A stretch of 51,312 nt of DNA from Bacteroidota bacterium. GTDB taxonomy: Bacteria; Bacteroidota; Bacteroidia; UKL13-3. Where the stretch lies: positions 1-51,312 of the forward strand of contig JAAFJM010000021.1 in assembly GCA_013298895.1 (NCBI GenBank). Direction: 5' to 3'. A model generated the notes under the pieces. It ran no database searches, was not told the DNA's origin, and saw nothing but the letters and a program-made list of their open reading frames with translations. Of the stretch, positions 1-6,670 are shown piece by piece (positions within the stretch are counted from its first letter, which is position 1; every line of letters begins with the position of its first letter). Position numbers and translations under genes: made by a program.

Positions 1-421
1 TGGCTACATCAATATTTTGTTTGGCAAAATAATTAAAACATAAAGCCACTGTCCACTCAAAAAAGGATGGACTTATTTCATCAAAAATGCTTTTATACTG
101 AGCTACAAACTCCACTATTTCTTGCTCAGGAATCATTTCACCATTAATTTTTATGCGCTCTCTAAAATCTTTTAAATGTGGTGAAGTGTATAATCCAACT
201 CTTAAACCATTTTCTTGCAAAATAGAAGCTAACAGATGGCTAGTAGAACCTTTTCCATTGGTACCTGCTACATGAATTGTTTTAAATTGATGTTGTGGAT
301 TATCTAATGCGTTGCAAAGAGCCACAGTATTGGTTATGTCTTTTTTATAAGCTGCCGCACCAATGCGTGTAAACAAAGGCAATTGTTGGTATAAATAATC
401 TAAGGTTTGTTGGTAGTTCAT
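1..421 (-). CDS. folC: Folylpolyglutamate/dihydrofolate synthase, N-terminal part (window edge)
   Basis: This is the first 140 or so residues of FolC, which joins glutamate to dihydropteroate and to folates in the cytoplasm using ATP. The start is the ATG whose complement lies at 419-421, giving MNYQQTLDYLYQQLPLF. The phosphate-binding loop AGTNGKGSTSHL is visible about 50 residues in, followed by GLYTSPHL and a FRERIKING-type segment, all typical of the Mur-ligase-like FolC family. The rest of the gene lies to the left of the window, so its end cannot be judged. It lies about 90 bases downstream of dprA on the same strand, so folC may be read through from dprA. The spacer is a repetitive A/T-rich stretch built from GATTGAAA-like words. 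Confidence 0.93.
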   Translation of the reverse strand, partial: MNYQQTLDYLYQQLPLFTRIGAAAYKKDITNTVALCNALDNPQHQFKTIHVAGTNGKGSTSHLLASILQENGLRVGLYTSPHLKDFRERIKINGEMIPEQEIVEFVAQYKSIFDEISPSFFEWTVALCFNYFAKQNIDVA

Positions 422-514
422 TTTTTTGGTTGATTGAAAAATTACAAGATTGAAAGATTAGAAAATTGAAAGGTTGTAATTTTCTGTCGTCTATGGTTTA
501 AAAACTATTGTTTA

Positions 515-1624
515 TTAAGCCATTTCATACACCTTGCCAGGTAAGGAACGAATAATTCCTTTAAATTCTAATTCTAGTAATTTAAATGAAAGCAATCCGT
601 TATCAAATCCCAAATCAAAGGCTATTTCATCAATGGCTATTTTATTTTTTTGTTTAATATAATTTACAATTTTGTTATCGTCTGTGTCTAAATCTAAGTT
701 TAAACTTTGCTGCTTTGGCTTTTTGATTTTCTTGGTTTCTAAATCCCAATTCATTAGTTCTAACAAATCAGCAGTTTTGGTTATCATGCTTGCTTTATTA
801 GATTTGATTAAATAATTACATCCTTGAGCATATTGGTCAGAAATTCGGCCCGGTAAAGCCATAATATCTTTGTTATAACTATTGGCTATTTCGGCTGTAA
901 TCATAGAACCACCGCGTGTAGCTGTTTCCACCACTACCAATACATCGCACATGCCAGCTACAATCCTGTTTCTTGCGGGAAAATTATTAGCATCAGGCCT
1001 CGTTTTACTCAAATATTCAGTTAAAAGTCCACCATTTTCTATCATTTGTTTGGCTATTGTTGCATGGCCTCTTGGGTAAATTTCATCTAACCCATGAGCT
1101 ACAACACCAACAGTTGGTATCTTTTGATTTACGGCTGCTTTATGACTTTGAAAATCTATGCCATAAGCCAAGCCACTTACAATTAAAGCACTGGTTGCTT
1201 TTAACTCTTCCACCAAATTATCTGTAAATGCTTTACCATATTCGGTGGCATTGCGTGTACCAATAATAGATACAACTTTTGAATTGTTTAAATCGGCATT
1301 GCCTTTATAAAACAACAAAGTAGGCGCATCTTCAATATCTTTTAGTCGATTAGGGTAATCTTTGTCTAGATAAAAAAGCGGTTTTATTTTAAATTTTTCA
1401 ATAAATAAAAGTTCATCTTCTGCACGCTTAAAGTCTTTAAAAGTAGCGATACTTTCGGCTGTGGTAGCACCAATTCCGGGTATTTTGAGCAATTTTGATT
1501 TGCTTTGTTTAAACACATTTTCAACTCCACCGCAGTAACTAATTAAAGTTTTAGCAGTTACATTGCCCACATTTGGAATTTGCTTAATAGCTAATTGATA
1601 AAATAATTGACTATTAGCACTCAT
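515..1624 (-). CDS. dprA: DNA-processing protein DprA
   Basis: DprA binds incoming single-stranded DNA and loads RecA during natural transformation; it is also widespread in species not known to be competent. At 369 residues it has the full three-part layout. An N-terminal helix-hairpin-helix-like region (about 1-75, with KIPGIGATTAES) comes first. A Rossmann-type DprA core follows (about 80-290), with SIIGTRNATEYG, SGLAYGIDFQSHKAA, GLDEIYPRGH and ETATRGGSMITAEIA. Last is a C-terminal winged-helix domain (about 305-369). The ATG directly follows the stop of the upstream epimerase gene with no spacer, so the two are almost certainly co-transcribed and perhaps translationally coupled. Nothing in the catalytic-like core looks damaged. 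I see no other competence gene nearby. Confidence 0.95.
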   Translation of the reverse strand: MSANSQLFYQLAIKQIPNVGNVTAKTLISYCGGVENVFKQSKSKLLKIPGIGATTAESIATFKDFKRAEDELLFIEKFKIKPLFYLDKDYPNRLKDIEDAPTLLFYKGNADLNNSKVVSIIGTRNATEYGKAFTDNLVEELKATSALIVSGLAYGIDFQSHKAAVNQKIPTVGVVAHGLDEIYPRGHATIAKQMIENGGLLTEYLSKTRPDANNFPARNRIVAGMCDVLVVVETATRGGSMITAEIANSYNKDIMALPGRISDQYAQGCNYLIKSNKASMITKTADLLELMNWDLETKKIKKPKQQSLNLDLDTDDNKIVNYIKQKNKIAIDEIAFDLGFDNGLLSFKLLELEFKGIIRSLPGKVYEMA

Positions 1625-2506
1625 TTAGCTGGTAAAATTTAAATAATACGATGCTTCAAAAGTATCGCCTTCTGGTAACCTAATGATTCCTTTTTTATCG
1701 GCAATATCTTCTTCAAAACCAACCTCATCAGCATAGCCTAACCAAGGCTCTAAACACACAAAATTGTGGTTTCCTTTTTTTGCCCAAATGCCTAAATCGG
1801 TAAAATCATTAAACGAACACGAAACTTTAAAATTCGAATTTTTATGGTTTAAACTAATTGTTTTGCTAGCGCAATTTTTTATTACAATGGCGTCTTTATC
1901 AAATACTTCTTCGCTTAAGCTCAACTTATGATTGATTAATGGTAACGTTTCGGTTTTATTATTAAACAAACCATCGGCTAATAAATGACGTTCAATTGAA
2001 TTGCCTTCAAAAAAATCAATTTCAAACTCGTTTAAATTAGCTACTGGCAGCATAAAACCTGGGTGCGCACCAATGCTAAAAGGCATTTCTAAAGCAGATT
2101 TATTTACAATTTTATAGGTAACTTTTAGTTGATTAATTTCATTAGTAAATCCATAAATAATAAATAATTCAAATTGGAATGGATATTTTTCTAAAGTTTG
2201 TTCGTTGCTTTTTAATAAAAATTGCAATTCAGTTTCGGTTTTATTTACCAATTCAAAATCACAATCGCGCGCAAAACCGTGTTGACTCATTTCGTACAAA
2301 CTATTGTTAATATGTACTTTATTGTTATTCAATTTCCCAACAATTGGAAAAAGTATCGGTGCATGCCTATTCCAAACAGCTGGATTGGCATTCCATATAA
2401 ATTCATAATGGTTATTTAATTGTAATACAGAAGCTAACTCAGCCCCCATTTTATTTACTTGGATTTTTAAAATACTATTTTCAATGCTAAAAATTCTGTT
2501 ATCCAT
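1625..2506 (-). CDS. Aldose 1-epimerase family protein (LacX-like)
   Basis: A 293-residue cytoplasmic protein of the galactose-mutarotase fold, expected to interconvert alpha and beta anomers of a hexose or hexose phosphate. Recognisable elements are the early LKIQVNKMGAELASV strand, NRHAPILFPIVG, the histidine in HGFARD, the second histidine in IGAHPGFM, and a late acidic residue in FVCLEPWLGYAD. These match the catalytic His/His/Glu arrangement of the family. Length and lack of a signal peptide point to the LacX-like branch rather than to secreted GalM. It is the first gene of a minus-strand run continuing into dprA and folC. The 120-base gap before it is shared with the divergent mini gene at 2626. 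Substrate is not predictable from sequence alone. Confidence 0.85.
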   Translation of the reverse strand: MDNRIFSIENSILKIQVNKMGAELASVLQLNNHYEFIWNANPAVWNRHAPILFPIVGKLNNNKVHINNSLYEMSQHGFARDCDFELVNKTETELQFLLKSNEQTLEKYPFQFELFIIYGFTNEINQLKVTYKIVNKSALEMPFSIGAHPGFMLPVANLNEFEIDFFEGNSIERHLLADGLFNNKTETLPLINHKLSLSEEVFDKDAIVIKNCASKTISLNHKNSNFKVSCSFNDFTDLGIWAKKGNHNFVCLEPWLGYADEVGFEEDIADKKGIIRLPEGDTFEASYYLNFTS

Positions 2507-2625
2507 TTCAGTTTATTTTTATTTCAATAATAAATACATTTTCAAAAATATGTGAATAAGGCATAATTTTTTTTGGTTTTAAAAAAATATATTTGAAGTG
2601 TTAAAAACTAGCTAATTAAATTATT

Positions 2626-2784
2626 ATGTTCAGTATTACCCGATTTATAAAAGTAGTTGTAGTAACTTTTATACTAACCTACGTTGTTGTGGCTTTCCAA
2701 TCAATTATTGATGGGTTTGACTTTACAGTTGAATCAATTGAATATATCTTAAAACCAATAAAAGCTATATTTAAGGGTTTGTAA
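2626..2784 (+). CDS. Mini membrane protein, 52 aa, unknown
   Basis: A short open frame starting MFSITRFIKVVVVTF and ending YILKPIKAIFKGL. Residues 8-24 are strongly hydrophobic (one predicted membrane span), followed by an acidic stretch around DGFDFTVESIEY and a basic end. It lies in the gap between the epimerase gene and the THX gene, in the orientation of THX. No family is recognised. Support is limited to the clean ATG-to-stop frame, a plausible one-span protein composition and a position between well-spaced genes. The stop overlaps the predicted -33 element of the THX promoter. It could be a real small protein or a chance frame in AT-rich DNA. Confidence 0.45.
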   Translation: MFSITRFIKVVVVTFILTYVVVAFQSIIDGFDFTVESIEYILKPIKAIFKGL

Positions 2785-2807
2785 CCTTAAATATTTTGTT
2801 ACATTTG
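2779..2807 (+). promoter_or_regulatory. Bacteroidota-type promoter for THX and tRNA-Leu
   Basis: TTG (2779-2781), an 18-base spacer, then TACATTTG (2800-2807) match the -33/-7 consensus TTG-N19-TAnnTTTG used by the Bacteroidota primary sigma factor. The -7 box ends 27 bases before the THX start codon, giving a short leader. Transcription would run through THX and the tRNA to the terminator at 3061. Confidence 0.6.
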
Positions 2808-2834
2808 CAAAAATTAATTTTAAAAAATACAACA

Positions 2835-2951
2835 ATGGGAAAAGGTGATTTAAGATCGAAAAAAGGTAAAATGAAAAACAAAAGCTTTGGTAAATTACGT
2901 AGCAAACGTGCATTATCAGCTAAAAACAGAATACATACCAAAGCTGCTTAG
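2835..2951 (+). CDS. 30S ribosomal protein THX
   Basis: A 38-residue, very basic protein starting MGKGDLRSKKGKMKNKSFG. The MGKGD...S.KGK......G..R pattern is that of bTHX, a small peptide first seen in the Thermus small subunit head, where it sits among rRNA helices and stabilises them. Bacteroidota commonly carry a THX gene of this length. It has its own promoter (2779-2807) and is followed after 6 bases by tRNA-Leu(GAG), so the two probably share one transcript. The C-terminal extension (about ten residues beyond the conserved core, ending RIHTKAA) is longer than the Thermus peptide. It is small enough to be missed by automatic gene calling. Confidence 0.85.
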   Translation: MGKGDLRSKKGKMKNKSFGKLRSKRALSAKNRIHTKAA

Positions 2952-2957
2952 GCTTAG

Positions 2958-3041
2958 GCTTCGGTGGTGGAATTGGTAGACACGCCACCTTGAGGGGGTG
3001 GTGCTTGCAAAGGTGTAAGAGTTCGAATCTCTTCCGGAGCA
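2958..3041 (+). tRNA. tRNA-Leu (anticodon GAG)
   Basis: Complete cloverleaf with a long variable arm as expected for leucine tRNA. The acceptor stem GCTTCGG pairs with CCGGAGC; the anticodon stem is CCACC/GGTGG with loop TTGAGGG, giving anticodon GAG (codons CTC/CTT). The T loop is TTCGAAT. The discriminator is A at 3041 and CCA is not encoded. It lies 6 bases after the THX gene. Confidence 0.96.
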
Positions 3042-3060
3042 CTGTTTAAATAATATTTTC

Positions 3061-3095
3061 AAAGCAGCACTTTTTTATAAAGTGCTGCTTTTTTT
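3061..3095 (+). terminator. Rho-independent terminator after THX-tRNA-Leu
   Basis: A 13-bp perfect inverted repeat (AAAGCAGCACTTT and its complement) with a short loop, running into a T tract at 3089-3095. It ends the THX-tRNA transcript and separates it from the M20 peptidase gene. Confidence 0.85.
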
Positions 3096-3149
3096 GTAAT
3101 ATACCAAAACTATCATTGCTTTAAATTTTAAATAAATATTTAAATTTTT

Positions 3150-4346
3150 ATGACCAATCAAATTATTGATCAAATAAAACACCTTGCAGAAAACAATCGT
3201 TCAAAGTTTATTGAGATGAGGCACCATTTACATGCCAATCCTGAATTATCCTTCGAAGAGTTTGAAACAAGTAAATTTGTGAAAAACCATTTGCTCAAAA
3301 TTGGAATCACCGATATTGAGCATGTAGCTAATACAGGTATTGTAGCTTTAATTAAAGGTAAAAATCCCGAAAAGAAAGTTATTGCCTTAAGAGCCGATTT
3401 AGATGCTTTGCCAATTTTGGAGCAAAATGATGTTACTTATAAATCTAATAATTTAGGAGTTATGCATGCTTGCGGTCACGATGTGCATACAACATGTTTG
3501 CTAGGTGCTGCTGAAATATTATTTTCTTTAAGAGAAAGTTTTGAAGGAACAATCAAACTTATTTTTCAACCAGGTGAAGAAAAACTACCAGGTGGTGCGA
3601 GTTTAATGATAGCTGAAAATGTGTTGGAAAATCCAACACCTGAAGCTATTTTTGGCCAACATGTTATGCCATTGATTCCAGTTGGTAAAGTTGGCTTTAA
3701 AAGTGGTCTATACATGGCCAGTAGTGATGAAATTTTTATTAAAGTAATTGGTAAAGGTGGGCATGGTGCCATGCCTCATCTTAATATTGATCCAATTGTA
3801 ATTGCGGCTCAAATTATCATTGCATTGCAGCAAATAGTTAGTAGAATGGCATCTCCAATTATTCCCAGTGTTTTATCGTTTGGTAAAATAATTGCCAATG
3901 GCGCCACCAATGTAATTCCAAATGAGGTTTTGATAGAAGGTACCTTTAGAACTTTGGACGAAAAATGGCGTTTTGATGCACATGAAAAAATGATAAAAAT
4001 GGCGAGTTTAATTGCTGAAGGAATGGGTGGTAAATGTGAATTTGAAGTGAGAAAAGGTTATCCTTTTCTAAGGAATGATGAAGATTTAACATCTTTGGCT
4101 AAACAAGGTGCAATTGAATATTTAGGTAGTGACAATGTAGTTGACTTGGATACTTGGATGGCTGCTGAGGATTTTGCTTATTATAGCCAAATTATACCTG
4201 CTTGTTTTTATAGACTAGGAACAAGGAATGAAAAAAAGGGAATAGTATCATCTGTACATACACCAACTTTTGATATTGATGAAGATGCATTGAGTATAGG
4301 AGTTGGTTTGATGGCTTATTTGGCAGTTAAAAAACTTTCTAATTAG
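3150..4346 (+). CDS. M20 family amidohydrolase/peptidase
   Basis: A 398-residue zinc-dependent amidohydrolase of the M20D type (IAA-amino-acid hydrolase, hippurate hydrolase, N-acyl-L-amino-acid amidohydrolase), expected to remove acyl groups from N-acylated amino acids. Family marks in order: MRHHLHANPELSFEEFET near the N-terminus, HACGHDVHTTCLLG with the metal-binding histidines (about residues 107-120), FQPGEEKLPGGAS with the catalytic/metal glutamates (about 139-151), the GKGGHGAMPH dimerisation-domain motif (about 199-208), and AEDFAYY near the C-terminus. No signal peptide is seen, so it is probably cytoplasmic. The ATG sits 55 bases after the tRNA terminator. A DUF1573 gene follows after 8 bases and is likely co-transcribed. 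The exact substrate cannot be told. Confidence 0.92.
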   Translation: MTNQIIDQIKHLAENNRSKFIEMRHHLHANPELSFEEFETSKFVKNHLLKIGITDIEHVANTGIVALIKGKNPEKKVIALRADLDALPILEQNDVTYKSNNLGVMHACGHDVHTTCLLGAAEILFSLRESFEGTIKLIFQPGEEKLPGGASLMIAENVLENPTPEAIFGQHVMPLIPVGKVGFKSGLYMASSDEIFIKVIGKGGHGAMPHLNIDPIVIAAQIIIALQQIVSRMASPIIPSVLSFGKIIANGATNVIPNEVLIEGTFRTLDEKWRFDAHEKMIKMASLIAEGMGGKCEFEVRKGYPFLRNDEDLTSLAKQGAIEYLGSDNVVDLDTWMAAEDFAYYSQIIPACFYRLGTRNEKKGIVSSVHTPTFDIDEDALSIGVGLMAYLAVKKLSN

Positions 4347-4354
4347 ATTTTAAA

Positions 4355-4726
4355 ATGTTAAAAAAAATAATAGTTGTTGCTTTTTTTATTTTAAGTAAAA
4401 TAAGTTACTCACAAAACAAATTACCTGAATTAACTTTTGAAAACAAAATACACAATTTTGATACTATTACATACAATGAGCCAGTAAATTGTAGTTTTAA
4501 ATTTAGAAATACTGGAAAAGCTGATTTATTCATAAAAAATATTATAAGTACATGCGGTTGTTCTGTTCCGGAGTGGAATAAATTACCATATAAGAGAAAG
4601 GCCAAGGGAGTTATTAAAATAACTTTTAATGCAAGAACAAAAGGTAGTTTTTTTAAAACATTATTGGTTGAAACAAATGGTAAAACACCCAGCCAAGCTA
4701 TTACGATAAGAGGATATGTAAAATAA
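4355..4726 (+). CDS. DUF1573 exported protein
   Basis: A 123-residue protein with an N-terminal signal peptide (MLKKIIVVAFFILSKISYSQ) followed by one DUF1573 domain, an immunoglobulin-like beta-sandwich (ASH/PapD-like) common in Bacteroidota. Typical marks are FENKIHNFDTI, FKFRNTGKADLFI and the STCGCSVPEW cysteine turn, then GVIKITFNARTKGSFFKTL. The family has no established function; such proteins are thought to be periplasmic or outer-membrane-associated. It follows the M20 gene by 8 bases and ends at a strong bidirectional terminator whose stem begins inside its stop codon region. Confidence 0.88.
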   Translation: MLKKIIVVAFFILSKISYSQNKLPELTFENKIHNFDTITYNEPVNCSFKFRNTGKADLFIKNIISTCGCSVPEWNKLPYKRKAKGVIKITFNARTKGSFFKTLLVETNGKTPSQAITIRGYVK

Positions 4727-4761
4727 AAAAGCCCCACAAATTTAATTTGTGGGGCTTTTTT
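4725..4761. terminator. Bidirectional terminator
   Basis: An 18-bp perfect inverted repeat with a GC-rich centre (GCCCCACAAA), A tract on the left and T tract on the right, so it can stop transcripts from both sides. It lies between the convergent DUF1573 and T9SS-protein genes. Confidence 0.9.
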
Positions 4762-4778
4762 ATTTTGTGTTATTATAA

Positions 4779-6551
4779 TTATTCTTGAATCATTAATTTA
4801 ACAGTTGCTGTTTGATTGTTGCTGTTTACCACATTTACAAAATAAACACCAGCTTTTAATTCATTACGTTCAATTTTTAAGGTAGCTAACTCGTAGTTGT
4901 TGTAAGTACGAACTACTTTACCAGCTAAATCTAAAATGTTTACAGTATGAGATGCAGCATTATCACTGAATGCTAATACTGAATAATCATTAGTAGGGTT
5001 AGGGTATAATTTAACATTATTAGCCAAAACTTCACTTACATTAGTTCCTGGAATAAAGCCAACTTTACAACCATTGAATTGGTAAGAAATTGTAACGGGT
5101 GTAGCTTCTGTTCTTACAAAAGTTCTGTTAAATCCACCAACACCGTTAGGCTCAACGCAACCGCGTGATAAACTATCTGGGTATGATTCTTCATTAGTTT
5201 TAACGGTAACATCACCATTCATAAATTTATAAGAAATTTTACCTGGGCAAATTGAATCAATTGTAACAGAGTATACACCTGGTTTACCTGCAATTTGAGT
5301 TAACTCAACTGCACCTGATTGCCATTGTGGTTTTGTGAAATCACCAATTAAGTATATTTTAGAAGCAGGTGGTGGAGCTGTAGGGCTTGTAAAATCAACA
5401 ATGAAAGTTACTTTAGAAGGAGCAGGTTTGCTAGGGCAATTACCAACTACTCTAGAACCAAAACAAGTAATTTTAGTAGTATCGTTTTTAGTTAAAGGTA
5501 AAATTCTATTGTCGCCACCTTCCCAATTTGTATTTCCATTTTTATGGAAACGGTATTTGAAATTAACTTCACCAGAATCTAAACCAGCAACAGTTAAAGC
5601 ATATATTTTAGAAGTTCCAACTTGATTCATTTTTAAACCAGCACCAAAACCAGTTAATCTTGCACCAGCACCAGCAACTGTTACTGAGTCAAAACCACCA
5701 TCACAATTTGAGTTACTCATATCAACTTGAAACATGTATGAATATGCTGGTATTGGGGCAGAAGGACAAGCACTGCATGAACCAAAGCAAATTCTAGCTA
5801 AAGCAGTTGATGCACTACCAGGTTGGAAAAAACGATTTGAGTTTCCACCACCTTTTTGGCAAGCAGAAGGAATTGCTTCTTCTGCTGGTCCCCAAGCGTT
5901 ACCATTTAAATATTTCCATTCAACACCGTCAGTATTACCTACATAAGCAATATATTCATAAACTTTATTTTTATCTGAATACAAATTAGACATTCTGGTT
6001 TCATTTGGTTTCCAATCGCCTGATGCTCCATTTGAACCTTGGAAATTACCTGCAATATAAACACCATTAGCACTTACTGCTGTTTCTTTTTGTAAATCTA
6101 CTGCGAAACGTAATGCAATTTTACCAGCTGGTGCTTCTCCACCAAATAAAATAGCAGGTAAAATAGTTGTATCATTTGCTAATGAATCAATATAAACCCA
6201 ACGATTACCGTTTTGTCCACCGTTTGCAGCTGATTCAACTTTTGAAATGGCTGGAATAGACTCTTCTCCTGGTCCCCAGTTGTTATCATTTATAAATTTA
6301 AATTCGTATACAGCCTTTGCAGGAATATCAACAATTACGGAATAAATATTTCCCGAACCACCATTAGTCATAGCGGTCTCACTTGGTTTCCAATTATCTG
6401 AAGCACCTGCAGCTTTTTGAAAATTTCCTGCAATGTGCAATCCATTAGGACTGATTGTTTTTCCAGTCATATCAACTTGGAATTTAACTTTTTTAGCAAA
6501 TAAACCGCTTGTTGCGGCTATTGCTGCTGTCATTAGTAAAAACTTTTTCAT
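4779..6551 (-). CDS. T9SS-exported protein with four glucan-binding-like repeats
   Basis: A 590-residue surface or secreted protein. I chose the ATG at 6549-6551 (MKKFLLMTAAIAATSGLFA signal peptide); a longer frame from 6581 would put ten residues before the signal. After the signal come four related beta-sandwich domains at about residues 20-138, 143-258, 270-367 and 379-482. Each begins with a K-V-x-F-x-V-D strand and a G-(N/D)-F motif (for example HIAGNFQ, YIAGNFQ, YLIGDFT) and carries NWGPGEE- or AWGPAEE-like turns. This resembles the glycogen-binding/CBM48-like E-set fold. Residues about 514-590 (VKLYPNPTNDYSVL... to the end) form a T9SS type A sorting domain. Divergent neighbour of a T9SS-exported amylase, so a starch-capturing role is inferred. 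No catalytic domain is visible. Confidence 0.8.
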   Translation of the reverse strand: MKKFLLMTAAIAATSGLFAKKVKFQVDMTGKTISPNGLHIAGNFQKAAGASDNWKPSETAMTNGGSGNIYSVIVDIPAKAVYEFKFINDNNWGPGEESIPAISKVESAANGGQNGNRWVYIDSLANDTTILPAILFGGEAPAGKIALRFAVDLQKETAVSANGVYIAGNFQGSNGASGDWKPNETRMSNLYSDKNKVYEYIAYVGNTDGVEWKYLNGNAWGPAEEAIPSACQKGGGNSNRFFQPGSASTALARICFGSCSACPSAPIPAYSYMFQVDMSNSNCDGGFDSVTVAGAGARLTGFGAGLKMNQVGTSKIYALTVAGLDSGEVNFKYRFHKNGNTNWEGGDNRILPLTKNDTTKITCFGSRVVGNCPSKPAPSKVTFIVDFTSPTAPPPASKIYLIGDFTKPQWQSGAVELTQIAGKPGVYSVTIDSICPGKISYKFMNGDVTVKTNEESYPDSLSRGCVEPNGVGGFNRTFVRTEATPVTISYQFNGCKVGFIPGTNVSEVLANNVKLYPNPTNDYSVLAFSDNAASHTVNILDLAGKVVRTYNNYELATLKIERNELKAGVYFVNVVNSNNQTATVKLMIQE

Positions 6552-6670
6552 TATATATATTATATTTTTTAGTGAGAGCAATTTACAATATTATTACTCA
6601 AAAAAACAAACGACATAGATTATTTTACAAAAAAAAACTATTTTAGCAGTCAAAATTAACAAGTTACATT

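Noticed and set aside
882-1079. Plus-strand open frame of 65 codons inside dprA
   Set aside because: Shadow of a strongly conserved gene in another frame; composition not protein-like. The same applies to most other frames lying opposite or inside named genes.
4405-4737. Minus-strand 110-codon frame over the DUF1573 gene
   Set aside because: The plus-strand gene has a signal peptide and the full DUF1573 pattern; the minus frame is its antisense and runs into the terminator stem.
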